Shown here: piece after piece, positions 9,772 through 24,700 of the stretch | How positions within the stretch are numbered: the stretch's first letter is position 1 | Layout: each line of letters starts with the position of its first letter | Assembly (NCBI GenBank): GCA_944472135.2 | Contig: OX235262.1 | Location: forward strand, 167,957,509-168,021,508 | Source: Trichobilharzia regenti | Lineage: Eukaryota; Platyhelminthes; Trematoda; Strigeidida; Schistosomatidae | Direction of reading: 5' to 3' | DNA: 64,000 nt | Position numbers and translations under genes: made by a program | Notes under the pieces: generated by a model | Database searches by the model: none | Seen by the model: only the letters and a program-made list of their open reading frames with translations | What the model was told of the DNA's origin: nothing

Positions 9772-12700
9772 GTAAGTGCAGAATAACATGAAAATGCAAC
9801 GGGGATTATACCCGTGACTTACTATTTAATAAGAATTGATTTATATATATATATATATATATATATATCAAAACAGGTGGTCCACCGAAGAAACTTTTTT
9901 CAACGAGTTTACCATCAAGCAGCACAATCGTATATATATGGTCTTTTTAAGAAGTTAGATCCAGTGAGGGGATTCCATCATAGATGTGAATGCATAAAAT
10001 AATAATAACAATAATAGTATGAAATGCAATTAAAAACTAAAATGTTTGTGATTATAATCATAATTAAATGTCAAGTGGCAGAACAGTTAATGTCACATAT
10101 GGAATAATTCATAGGAGGGATAGAACTTGAAAAAGTGTGCACTTATAGGATTAGTAAACAAATCGAATAAAATAAAAACGTTACGTAATATTGTGTGAAA
10201 TTCGATAGCATAGAATTTAACGTTGTAAAAAAGAAGAATTGATTTAGAATGACGAGTGAAATAATACCGGGGACAGTTCAAAGTGAGAATAGTAATAGGA
10301 ACACTTGACGTAATAAAGGAAGAGAATACAAATGAGATAGGCAAAATGGAAAAATGAAAAATTGGTAGAGCTAAAATATGATTGGCGATTACCATACTTT
10401 AGCATAGAGGGATTAAGACCATGAAATTTGGAGGGGTTGAACGAACTTTTTCTGTACACAGAGATCTGGCTTTTCTGTTTCGATAGCCAAAGATGGCTTC
10501 AGCAATACAGATAAGTCGTGTACGTCATGATTTCGGTAGATTAATTCTCTCCTTTTGAATGACTTTAAAGGCGGAGACTATAGAGATAGGGTGATCATTT
10601 TCGACCAGATGTTCTATGATCGCGCTTCTTATTGCTCCACTTCCACCTCCTGTGCGTCGGTGGCACAGTAGTTAGGACTCTCGCCAACCATGCACATGGT
10701 CCGAGGTTCGATCTCCTGCCGACTCACACCTGATATCTATGGTCGGCCTGCAAAATTTGGGCTACCGATATCCATGCTGAAAATTCCATGCTTGTGCCAA
10801 AAATACAGTGTGGAATCAAGCTGTAATCAAAAATAAAAAAAAATACCATGCACGATAGTGTTCTTGCATCCTCTTGGACAAAACTCGAGTCGAACGACCG
10901 ATATACCTAGATCAACACAAGCAGATGAATTGATAAACACACATAAAGTTGGTCAACAGCGGGATCTTGTCCTTCAGGTTTTTGAACAGTAATGGTCGAC
11001 TAGTTTAGATTATTCTCAGAGATGCACCGGGGAATGTTCTTTTCAGGGACTGTGATATCGTACTTTTCATGATATCGGAAGCTAAGTCCCCTTTGAATTC
11101 CAAGCTTAGGTATAGTATTTTCTTGGTTGCGGATGGTAAGTCTCATTTTATAGGATTTCAATCCATATTCTTTTTTACAAAACGTGGTTGAAATCCATTC
11201 TCTGTTAGGATTTTCCCCAAAAGATTTAACTCATCCTCCACAGTTTCAGGGCTACATGTGTGCCAAATGCAAGTGGCAAACATTTTAGTTTTAATTGCAT
11301 TTCATACTGTTATTATTATTTTATACATTCACACCTATGATCCGATTCCCTCAGCGGATATAACTTCTTAAAAAAACCATACATATATATACGATTGTAC
11401 ACCTTGATGATAAATTCGTTGAAAAGAGTTTCTTCGCTGAATCACTTGTTTTGATTTTCTAAATGTATATATATCGTAAAGTTTTCAGTTAAAAAGCTCC
11501 CACACGTGTTTCTCAGTTTTTTTTGTGCTTGTACTTGTTTGCATTGGTGAACCAGTAGTTTTCTAATTCTCCTATAGCGAAGTCTCCTGCAATGTATTCA
11601 TTATAAAGAACAAAATTTGGATTTTTAACACCAATGTTAAGTCATTCGATTCTTTGATATGGGTAGGAAACCTGGTGTGCACGTCACGAAAAGCATTTCT
11701 AACGGATGACTGCAAACGTTTATCAACAGGTGGCACCACTAGCTCCATACTGGAGAGCGGATGGCGGGTTGGAAAGGATGAGCAACAGTAACCCAGTCAA
11801 AGACCTATCACCCGAAATGTTGACGAATACAATGCGACTTAATCAGATACACGCTGAGAAGACAGTTGAATGACATCGCGTACAGTGCAGGCCATCGTTC
11901 GAGTAAAACCTGAATAAGTAACGATGAGTTGGGTGAGAGTCCGTGAGCGACACGGAGGAGATCGAGTGAAGATGAGATGACGGTTTATGGACGGTAGTGA
12001 AGCCGAGTAAAGAGGGTTGCAGAGAAGAGGACGAGATGGAGATATTTTGTTGAAGCCCCACGTTCTACTTGGACCCAAGGGAGTAATAGTAAGACTGATT
12101 CGTTTGACTAATTGATGGAGGTTTCAGCTTTAAGTTTTCTCCAATTTTATACATTGTTGTCTAATTCTTTACTTGTGTTATTAATAAATATTAAATGTGA
12201 ATTGTTGATTTACTTCATTCCATATATTATGAAGATTCTTGTCCTACAAGTTTGTCACCGTCCTGGATTTCGGATTGATGTATTTCTGTCAGCACTATGG
12301 GATTCTGTCATACACTGTCATTTTGATGTTGTTGTTTATGGGAAGCATTACAATGATTGGCATAGATGTATAATCTTTGGTCGGTGGTCACTGGGTTATG
12401 TGTCCAATGCCATGTGTCTAGAGTCCTTGGGTTGTTGCAGCCTGAATTCGATCAGCAGTATGGTCACCATGCTAGGTGACTCTTCAATGCGGTGCAGAAT
12501 ATAATTTGAAGTTAGATGACTAGAGGCAATCGTCAGCCTGAATAACAGTGCGTTAATGTCTGTGATTACAGCACTAGGTTGGTTCGAATCTCAGAGGTGA
12601 CGTGAGTTCCTTCACGATTGCCTAAGAGTGGTAAGAAGCTCGAAACCTGGATCAAGCAGGGCTTCCTGCTGATTGTGTCTAATCATCTAGTCTTGATAAT

Positions 12701-15700
12701 CTGTTTTTTAAATATTGACTATTATTTGACAATATCATCTTTGATAAATATTTTGGGTGTATATCTATGTTCATAATCAATTTTTATCTGTTACGTCATC
12801 AGCAGTCACTTTATTTATGATTTATTTGACGCCTCAACATAACTTCTACAGTCATTAAATTTATGTTTAAGGTTTATTTTATTGTTTCTTTTGTACTGTT
12901 AGTATAAAACTCTTTGCATCTATCCAGCTTTCAAGTCTTCACCTGTTAAATCGGGGTATGTGAATCCTTGATTCACTTGTCGGAGGTTGTATACCCGGAT
13001 GCGAACACAACTCTCATGCTGTGTAGTACCAGGTCTCAACCTCTCTGTTCATTACATGAGTATTATACGTGTACTGATGGCGAGTCCCGAACTAGGACGA
13101 AACAACCTGCTGTCCAGTACTCCCTACTGGTTTTCCAATGGTTCTCTAACTGATATTAACTCGGCATCAAACCTGTAACCAATTAAATCTCTGTAAACCA
13201 TCATTTAATAATTAATTTTATGCTCACTAGCTATTGGCTCTATACAGGAAGTTATCAGGAGTTTCAGTGAGAGGTTGTAACCAGCGGGCTGCAGTCGAGT
13301 AATGTAAGAAAACTGTTACTCGCCTGTGACATTGGCTGTTGGTCGCGCTACATATATCGAGAATTGAAGGAAGTTGGAATTCATAGCCTGCTATTGGATT
13401 GATTGAATGGTCTTTGAGCTCGCCTTGTAATCGGAACGTCTGTGGTTCGAACCACAGTGGCTCAGTATTGAGGATGGCTCCTAAATTAGGACGAAACAGA
13501 TGTCCAGTACTCCAGATTTTCGAATGGTTCTCTAATCGATGTCAGATCGGGACCGAACGCTTAACCAATCAAATCGCTACAAATCGTCGCACGAGTTTTT
13601 TCCGGCTGAACAAAGCAAGAACAACAATTGTACCAGGATAATATGAACTCATGTTTTATTATTTCGAGGATTCTTCTCAACTGGTTACAACCTGAACGTT
13701 AAAAAAATATAAATTACATTAAAGATATGGACATAATTTTCCGCGATCATAAAGAGTAATTGGTAGGAATTAAAAGTAACATCAGTCCGGAATGATTTAA
13801 GAGTTACAAACATGATTGATTTGGTTTGAGTCGTTTGATAGCAATTGCTTCAGCGAAGCGTAACAAGCTAGGTTTCTTTTGCTTGTTGAAGTCGTTCAAA
13901 ATAATCAACAAACAAAGAGACAGTGGTGAATCTTGCACTGCCCTGGTGATAACAAAAAATATACAACTTTCATGAGTCACCTTTTTCATGTTTAGAAAAC
14001 TCTACTCTCTCATCTAAACATGACTCACCCTACTTTGTTTCTTTTCTTTGCTTTTTTCTATTGGTTATTAGATAAGACGTTTTCTTTAGTTACGTAATCT
14101 ACTTTTTTGTTATGCTATTTCTAGCTAAATCTTGTTTCTATACACACATATATATACACAACCCTGTTTTTTTGTTTCCAAGCCTAATTGTCTAATTATT
14201 CTATAAATAGTCAGTGTTTGTAACTCCTAATCAGTTAAATCATTCCGGACTAATGTTACTTTTAATTCTTACCAATTACTTCTTATGATCCTGGGAAAGT
14301 ATGTTCATATCTTTAATGTAATTCATATTATTTTATTCGTTCAGATTGTAGCCAGTTGAGAAGAATCTTCGAAATTATAAAAGATGAGTTCATATTATCC
14401 TGGAACAATTGTTGTTCTTGCTTTGTTCAAGTTTATTAATGGGAAGAATTGCATGAAGTTTTTTTCTGGTTATTGGTGTCTTACTGTCTCCTGTATTCTT
14501 CACTATTGAATATGATTTATTGACTCATGTACTTTGTGTTCTTCTTTTCCTCCCTCTTCTGAAGTGATGATTCACGACCAGAAATGGCAGCTGAACGACT
14601 TAGTATTGTACGAAAGTACATGTTAACTTTATCTGAGAAATTATTAGAAAAATTACAACATCAGACAAATCTGTCTCTAGAGAAAGAAGAATATTCATCA
14701 AGTATCATTGATAAAATTGGACCAATAGATGGATTGAGTCGAATTAAGAAAATAGTTGTGCAAATATGGAATGCGTTTAAAGCAGATAAATACGATAATG
14801 ATAATGCTAGCAATACAATTAATGTAACGTTGAATAAGTTATTCATGGCTTTTAAGCATTTATCAGTTATATTAAATGAAGGTGAACAAACAATTACAGC
14901 CTATGAGTTGACTACAAGTGGTTTGATTCAAGTTCTATTGCTGTGTCTGTCCGTCGCTCATGCTGGTCGTTGGCATTGTCATGTAAGTGTACACTTCTTG
15001 GTTTAAATGTTTGTTCTTATTTTTTTTTTTTGGGTAAATTTGCCAAGGTATGTTATACTTTTTTTGATTCATTAGTGGGGGGTGGGTGGGGATCAACTTG
15101 ATCTTATTTTGTAATCCAATTCAGTTAAACACCGGACAATAAAGGTGGGTGTTGATGAAGAGAGCTTCATGTGCTTTTAGAAGTGTGTGTGTATGTGTAT
15201 GTGCGGTTGTTACTTCCCGGCTGCCTAGACTGTGGAAGTTGATTTTTTTCCTGAGGTGGCTGAGACACGAAGAGAATATTAGTGTTGTGTGACCGCGGAT
15301 ACGGGATACTTGCCTAAGACCTGTCTGAATTGGTTTTTAAAGTGGTTTCTGTATTAGTAACTCACCACTGACTACGCACCACTGTTGGGGGTAAGTCGGT
15401 ATGTACAATTTTCGGAGTCGACCTTTTCTAACGGCCCCCTCTCCTGAGTGGAGAGACAGCATACCTGTGTGGCATGCTGGGCATCTGGAAGAGGCACATT
15501 ACTGCTGTTATTTTCCTGTTCGTCAACAGACCCTCCAACATAATGTAGACATCTTACATTATTCCGGCAATTACTACTTTGAATCTGATCGATATCATTT
15601 TGATATGCAAGTCCAGCCACCACGTCAAAGTAGCAGCTATCGATCTCGGGAACACTTGGCGATATATGAGGTAGTCCGTACAAGTCATATTTTATGACAC

Positions 15701-18700
15701 CCTTGGACTTTGTGACATTTTTTCCGTACTGGAATGTTTGAGGAATTTCTTGAATGTGTAAACCAAGTGGTTGAGTGTGTGTGTGTGTGACATTTGAATG
15801 AAGGACTCCTCATTTACATCAAAAATACTTTATAGGGGTTTTGAACACGCTAAATATGGATGACAAAATAATTTATTCTTTTTGCTTCACTAAACTCTTC
15901 TGTTATGGCTGTGAAACACGGCCATTGGGAGTGGAAAACATGAAAAGGACAGCTGTCTTTTATCATAGGTGCTTGCGTTCAATCTCCTGTGTTAATTGGT
16001 ATAATAAGCTGAGGAGTATTAAAGTTAGGCTTCGGATGATAGGTAAGGACAGAAAGTCAGTTGACGAGATTATGAAGTTACATCGATTGAAATGATTGGG
16101 ATATGTGTTAAGTATGTCTACCTATCGCCTTCATCAACGATCTTTGTTAGCCAACTTAGGCATGATCATGTTGGAAAACAGCTAGTGGTGGTCAAATCGA
16201 AACTTGGCATCAGTCCATGAAATCATTGACAGTTAATTTGAACTATCCACGTAGGGAGGAGTAGACTGTTTAGCTGGTTGGGGGTCCTCGTGATGCTAAG
16301 AACCAATGAAGACAAGAGACAATTGATGATATGACTGAAAATGCACGTAATTTCCCACTGACCTTGAGAATTGTCATTCATTCATGACTAGTGAAAAAAG
16401 TTGTCCTGATGTTGAGTTTTCCTTATTGTATTATAATACTATGAGGTGAATTATCTGTATAGTCTTGGACGCTTTAGAGGTGTACTACTTATTTAGTTAA
16501 TGAGTTGGAAATTCTCTCTATTTAGTTAAACAAACGTTGACATACGAGATGATTCCTATGAACTTGTTTTACTAAGAATAGATAATATTGTAAATACCTA
16601 AATTTTTTTTTTTTCATTTCATTTTTTCTAGACGTTTTCTGTGAAATTGGACAGAACAACAGCTTTATTATGGTATCTTCAAGAGAGACGACGTGTATTC
16701 GTTCAAAATATGTTATCCCGTTCCAAGTCCAGAAGTATATCACTCCTTGTAAGGCGCCTGGTGCAGGCTTTCGAACTTACAGAGCATCTCCCACTGAGAT
16801 TGTTTTCTGCAGCTCACTTTTCCAGATCTTCGACCACGTCGAATACTTCAGAACAGGCGTCTTCAGATCGTACTGTTGTCAATAGTGATGCAATAGTTAA
16901 CAAGAAATCAGAACACCAGCCATCATCTATAATGGATAAAATCGGTTATGCTGCATCGTTACCGATTAATTTTATCAATAGTTCTTTCAATCGTTGTCAG
17001 TTAACTGTTTGCACTGACAGTGGAGATTCTGTATCCATCAATGTGAAACAACCTTTTCAAGATAGCATGGATGCTAAAGAGCTATCAGCTTTGTTACGTT
17101 TTTGTCCTGTTCTCCTGGATTTCCCAGAATTTGATTCATGCGTGCCAAGTTTACATCAAATTGCTAAACGTCTGTCTGTATACTTAGATAAACTGCCGAA
17201 ACCACCGAATGATGATGAGTCTGGCGGTAAATCGTGTGATAATGACTCCAGACGACTGTACAACTGGCGTGGTAAAGCACTTTTTGTCAGTCCATTGGCA
17301 ACTGTAAATCAGGTGGAACGATTTCTCAGTCGTATGTCGACAAAACAATGGTGAGTTGTAAAAATTACTTGTGACTTTGAGTTTTGCAGTTTTTATGTCA
17401 GAAACTCATAACTGCACAATTATTTTCATAACTCCAGTTTTTAAGTTTCTTGGTCTTTTTTTCTTTGATTTTGCCAAACTCAGTCGTTAACACCACTTGA
17501 TATAAGAGATCAAGTGAGATACTCTTATTTTTAAGTGACTCAGTGAAATCTCATCTTAGAGGGAGGGGGTTGGGGGATAAATACTCACCGATGACACTGG
17601 TTGGTGGTTGCGCTAAAATTTTGAATTCCTAGAAGCTAGAAATTGAAGGCATTTGACTCGGGTCCCACTGACTGAGAATGGTCTTTGAGTTTGACTTGCA
17701 ATCTTACTTACTTTACTTTACTTCGGCTATCTCCTACGGGAGGATGAGCCGGCTTCATGAACATCTCGAATCATCGCTGCCCAGGCGCGGCGATCTGATG
17801 CAAGGTTTTACGACAGGGTTATCCAATTCTTGTTCCACAGACGGAGTCCGTAGATGGTTTGTAGCCCCAGGCACTCCATATCAGCCTTGACTGTACCCAG
17901 CCATGTTTTCAGCTGTCCACCCCTGCGACATCGCCAAGATGGAAATGGCGAGGGATTTAGAACTGATTTGACCAGATCGTCATCTGGTCGGCGCAGAACA
18001 TGGCCAAACCACCGAAGGCGACGTTGTTGGACCAGTACTGGAATTTGGTTGATGTTGTGGAGAGTTCATGAAGTTTCATGGGAATTAGGTACGAGTGATG
18101 TCCCCAGCAATCGTAAGGGTTCGAACGCCAGTGGGTGCGTACTTCCGATGAGTCTCAAACTAGGATGAAACAGCCGTCCGGTACTCTCGTAGGGTTCCAG
18201 TCGCTCTCTAACTGATATCGACCTTTTGTCAGACTTGAAACAAATGAAATTCATACGAACTGACTCTGGAAAAATGAAATAGTTCGTTGTAGCAAACTTA
18301 GGATCTTTTTTATGTTCAGCAATATCGAAATCCTACGAAGGTTTTAATTGTAATGCCAGTCATCGAGCAATGATACCCTTTTTGCTCATAGCTTGATTCC
18401 ACATCGTATTTTTGATACAAGTATGGCATTTCAGCATGTGATATTGGTAGCCCAAATTTCTCAGGCCGACCAATTGATATCAGGTGTGCGTCGTCAGGGG
18501 ATCGAACCCCGGAATGTTTGCATGGTCGGCGAGAGTCCTAACCGCTGTGCCGCCGATCTGAAACATAGAGCAAAACACATTGGTAGGGTGATCACACAAG
18601 TGTCGGATGCTAGTAAGATCGAGGACTCATCGTCAAAGACTATATTTACAACCAACCCTATTACAGATAGGTGAGAGAAGAGTAATCTTCCTGTTTGTCT

Positions 18701-21700
18701 CCCGTCGCGTCGTCCTGGGACGCAAATCCACGCAGCCGTCCTTAAATCAGACAAGCATACACTTTAGGCATAAGGAAACCGTCTAACTTGCCTTACTCGG
18801 AACCCAAGGGAATAATAATAAGTGAAGCCATCATAACTCACTAAAATGCAGTCTTAGGTCACGATTCAGAGGCAGGAGAATACAGTCATTCTGAATTCCG
18901 TTGTTATTCACCACCTATCAAATATTGTTATATACGTGTTCGGTGTACGATAGAAATTAGGAAATTATACGAATATTTTTTGAGAAGAAACAGGCATAAG
19001 ATGGACGCACACAAAAAACTTGGAGGATCTGGACTTCGACGATGATATATGTCTGATTTCCCACAAACTTGAAGATATGCAAGTGAAATGCAACAAGTTG
19101 GAGGTAGAAGAAGCATCAAAGATAGGACTTCCTTAAGGTGAACACAGAGAAAACAGAGGTGATGAAGATTCTTGGCCAACACCAACAGCCACAGAAACAA
19201 CAACAGACAACAATCAGCCAGCATAAATGGGAGGAACCTGAAAGAAACAACCTCCTTCACCTACCTGGGAAGCATCGTTTCAACTACAGGCGGATGGAAC
19301 TGATGAGGATATCAAAGCCAGAATCGGGAAAGCAAGACAAGCTTTCATTACTCTCAAGTCTGTGTGGAGGTCAACATCACTTTTCAGCATGAAAAATAAG
19401 ATCCAACTCCAATGTGAAGTCAGTGCTAGTATACGAATGAGAGACTTGGCGCGTCATGAAGAGCACCTCAAACAAACTACAGACCTTCATTAACAGTTGT
19501 CTTCGCCGAATACTCAAGATCAGATGGCCGACCAGAAAAGATCAGCAGCAGGGCTCTCTGGCAATGAGCGAACCAACCAGGAACCGATCGTGAAACGAAT
19601 AGGCAGGAAGAATTGGAGATGGATTGGCCATACACTGAGGAAACCATCAAGTGGGATCACTAGACAAGCCATTGCTCGAGTGGAACCCGAAAGGTAATCG
19701 GCGAGTTGGCCGTTTACGGGTGACTTGGAGGAGGTCATATGAAGAGAAGATGAGAGCATGTGGGCAGACCTGGAGCCAGGGGAAAACTTTGGCAGAGAAC
19801 CGAACGCAATGAAGACGTTTGGCTGAAGCCCTATGCTCCTCTATGAACTAAAGGAAAAAATAATAATAATAAAATTTTTTTTGAGGGATAGACTGCCTAT
19901 TTTACTTTTGGTTTGAATGGGGTTGGAATGATATGTAGAAATATAAACAATGTATTATCCTTCATTGGCAGTATGCTGATCATGGTCAGTCTTGAAATAG
20001 ACCAATCAAAATTGACCTCCGAGAAGTAAAACGCCCACTATTTTGTTGACCATGGTTATAGATTAATTGACATATCTCTGGTGTTACTTTGAGTTATATA
20101 TCAGTGTGTGTGTATGGCTTACACTGAAATATACTTCTCAGCTGACCTCGTTGTGTGTTCTTACCTAAATAGAGCTGGCCAGGGAACAGGTACCTATCGT
20201 ATCGTTTTGTTGGCGTAGTCAAGGGGTATTTGCGATCAGCGCATCTGTCTCCGAGTCGTCGTCTCTATTTAAACTCAACGTTTTGCAAAACATAACAGGG
20301 AACCAGTCAGTTTTTGATTGTTTCCCTCTTACCTTTTGGTTCTCTTTGCATTGATTTCCACACGTTTTACTTATGTTTCTCTTTTTTCAGGTATGAATGT
20401 CCTCGTGCTGATCTACCTCTCTGGAGTCAAATTCGTTTCGCGAATAATTTCAACTCGAGTGGCCTATGTTTTCCTGCCCCACCACCTGGGAATAGTTCAG
20501 CTGATTATCTAGGCGGTGTAATCGACTGGCTTGCAACTAATGGTAATCGTCATCCGCTAGAAGATTGGGTTAATCCAGCTATGGTTGGACTTGTGAGTAT
20601 AGCTGCATCAACAAGTAATCCTGTGAAAGGTAGACCTGTTTCAATTTTAGGACCTCAAGCTGGAGCTTTAGTTGGTGGTTATACAATTCGTGGGAGTGGT
20701 ATAGGCGTTGTCGTTAAACCGAAACGTGTGAATTGTCCGAATGGAAATAATCATCAAACTGAAAATCGGAATAAAAAGAATGCAACAGAACAGAAGTCAG
20801 AGCATACTGGTGGTGGTGCTGCTGCTGACAGTGTACAAACGGTTACAGAAAGTGAAACACATGCTTGGATTGCTATTGATTTAGGTTTACAGTTGGTACC
20901 GACTGCTTATACTTTGGCGTATCTTAGACGAGCTGATGCATCGGAACACTCACTTGCATTACGAAACTGGAAATTAGAGGTTAGTTATTGTCTATGTTTA
21001 TTTATTTTTGTCTTATTTATGAAGAAGACAGTTATATAATTTTGACGTGTTGACTTCTCAGAAAATTGACCTCTTTGTCGCTAGCCATATGACGAAGTTG
21101 CCTGGGGTTCTAGTCAAAAGTTTTGACCAATAAGTAGTAGGGTTCACCCGGTTGGGAGTGAGGAAAGTACTCGCTGACGATATTGATTAGTGGGATCGCG
21201 CTAAAATCATGAATTGGTATAAGCTAGAATTCATGGGTTGGCGATTGAATCGCGACCAAGTGGCTGAATGGACTACGAGCTTGACTTTTAACTGGAAGGT
21301 CCTAGATGTGAACTTCTGGGGAGGGCGAAACAGCTAGTTATCCTGTACTTTCTATTGATTTTCAATGGTTCTCTAACTGATATCAATCCGTGGTCATTTT
21401 GGTAAATATGACATCCTGGAAAAACTAGCTGAGGAAAGATATAACTGCACTGAACACCAAATCTGTCAAACAGAATCGAGTTCGGGTGGACAAAGGTAGA
21501 CGAAAGAGAGAGAGAAATAGATTCGACAGAAGCATAATAAACAGAAAATTAAGGGAGAAACAATAGTAAGATGGAATAACAATAGGGTTTAATTGATTCA
21601 GTGGATAACAAGAAGCGAATGCATCTTCGCCATTGAGAGTGATTTTGAGTCATATCACCAGTCGTTGTCTGTCTCCAGACGTCGGTTCTGATAATCCCAA

Positions 21701-24700
21701 GGACTTCGAACAGCCAAGCAGTCTACATCCCTCTGCGTGGTTGACTCAAACTACATGTAAAAGATTTCATGAACTGACTCCATGTTTTGGTTCGACCGTC
21801 ACCATCACCAGTTCTTTTCAGACCTTCTCGTACCTATGTCAGCTAACATCACACCAAACATACGAAGATTACTGCTCAAGATGTTCAGGAGACTGTGCAT
21901 TTTATCAGTGTCTCCACTTAGGAGGATTCTATCATCTGTAAGATTATTTTCTGGTAATAGGTCAATCCCTAAGTTGCTGAAGTCATTTAGAATCAGTTGC
22001 ATTAATATATCTATCATGAAATTAAACAGAAATGGGCATAGTTGACATCCGTGATGGACACGACTGGTTGTCATGACTTTAGATGACAACTGTTCGTAAT
22101 AGGGAAGGTGATGCAAATCTGTGGGAGATAAAGCTTTGAAGGAAAGAAGCGTATATACTGAATAGTTGCTACCAGTTTTTGCTGGTGTCATCAAGTGCTC
22201 GGTTGTTAAGCGAATAGATTTTCAATGACGGTGGAGATTTTACTGTCAGACTACTATTATTCGTTTGTTTTAAACGAACTGGGTATAATATGGACATGTT
22301 GAGATAATAATACAACAATATATACAGGAAACAGGCAGAGAATCGATGAGAGACGTAATCCAGAAAACAAGCAACCAAGCATATTTGTCAAGGTCATTTA
22401 ACATTCAGTATTTCACTGTACCTTCTGAAAAAGAACGAAATTGCAGTATATTCACTATTGATTGAGATTCCCTTGGTATTTCTGAACTCGTTTCGAGCCA
22501 CCGGTTTGAACTAACTTTTGGGGCCTCAATGAAGGAGTCGTAGTGTACCAACTGGTGCTAACCGATCACGAATATCCTTCATCCGACGACTCTACGTTAC
22601 TAGCCTGGCCATCTCCGCTTTTCCCATCTAGTCCCAGCTCTAAAGAACAAACAGAGACAGGTATGGAAGCCTCTGGGATGACATTGGTAGCAAATATTCA
22701 GGTCACCAAAGCCGGCACTTTCAAATGATGACAATCGATGATTGGGAATGTCTATCGTGCCCAAACACACACACCTCAGGATTACTCAATTCTACAGAGA
22801 CAGCGATGATCGAATACTTAGAGTTGTCGCATATCCTCAGGTTTAACAGGCGTGGAGCAAGACTGCGCACACCGAAGCATTGTGAGTCGAGAAATCCAAA
22901 ATCTGATAAAGTTATAAAAGTTATAGAATTTTTTGAAACTTGACGTACACCATTTCTTCTTCATATTAAATACTTTTTGTTTTTGGTTCATTAATCAACA
23001 ACTAGGCTTCAAACGACGCAATATCTTGGACTATTCTACGTGAACACAATAATGATCTAAGTATTCATTCTGTATCCGGTAGTCGTGCCACCTGGAGTAT
23101 AACAAACTGTGATAAGAATCGTGACACTGCTGCTGAAACCTTATCTTCTACATCGAATACATCGGCGTCTGTAAATAAGGTGAAAGGATGGCGATTCTTT
23201 AAAATTCAGGTGACGGGACCGAATGCAAATGGTGGAAAACAACTCGCTCTTGGAGGTCTAGAATTTTACGGCAATGTTTATACTGTACATAATTCTGTAA
23301 GTTAGATTCCTTTTCAAACATTTATATTGTTTCAGATGAATATTGTATCCTCCTCACTTGTATTTGTTCTCATTGTAACCAGAAGGTCCTGGGTTCGAAC
23401 CCTTGGGTGTGTGTGCTGATGAAGAGTCCCAAACTAGGTTGGCGAAACAGCTGTCCAGTACTCCCTGCAGGTTTTCCAGTGGTTGTCAAACTAATGTCAG
23501 CTCATGATGAAATCCTGTAACCAATCAACCAATACTTGGAAAAGTTTATCTCTAGATTCCTGTTAGGATTTTAAAGCAGCGAGACAAATAGGTTATTATA
23601 CGTAGAATGATAATTTGCATGAAACTAAACACTACTGATTGATTGAGATGGGTAGTTCTACACTACCGCTCATATCAACCAGTACTGCTTGCTAGTCAGA
23701 CCGGGGTGATATAAACACTGGTGTTTGGGGCCGATTGCGTGAGCAGTGTACCCGATTCTACCGAGATCAGAGAATCGGTTGAATCAGTTGAAACCACACC
23801 GGATTTCTGTTTAACCCCTTTGGTCGAACTGATATCACGAGCAGATCACATATTGTGTGTGCGATCTGAATAATTTGGTTTCCAAAAGGAACTATGGTGA
23901 AATTTCATCAGTCGAACTGTGTAGATCGCAAATTGTGAATTCGATATATATAGAAAATGATAAAAAAAATAGTTGAGTTGTTTTTCTGCCAACCTTCATT
24001 TTTACACAGGCCATCTTCAAGCTGAACCATACTTGTTGTCTTCATATACTCTTGCTGGAGGTTGGGGGACACGTCTAGCTGATTATTGTCGAGCTGCACA
24101 CTGTACCTAGATCCAGGAGTTTCCTTCAGTGACATCGAGAGAAGGTATAAGTCTGCTGCAATTTTGATCGTTTTCTCGACGTATTTCGCAGTTATGGCTG
24201 ATAAGCTTTCCTTCATTGACTCAAACGCTTGATTTACCATAAATGGGTTCTATGACATCATTTTCTACCTGAGGAGCGAACTTTACTACTATTATTATCA
24301 TTAGTAGTATTCCCTTTAAATCTGAGTGGGACATAGGGCTTCAACAACAGGTGTACACTTTGTGAGTCAATGACATTAACTGAATAATCAAAACAATATG
24401 GATTATAAAAAGATGTGCTGATCCATTGTGTTGAATGGAAATTCAGCTAGCCTAGTGATTCATGGTTTTAGAAATTTCAAACTGTGAATGATTCTGTTCA
24501 TACAAGCCAGCGTTACTCAAGTGGCAACTGAGGTAAAATAAGTAAATGCAATTGACGAGATTGAGTAGAGGTGTATTAGGGAGGGGACGGGGGAGAAACA
24601 GAGTTACTTATTCTATTTTAGGATGGATGAAGTCCATTATACCCACCGAAAACCAGATAGACTTGATCTCAACACTGCCCAAGAAAGTGGAGACAAGGTG

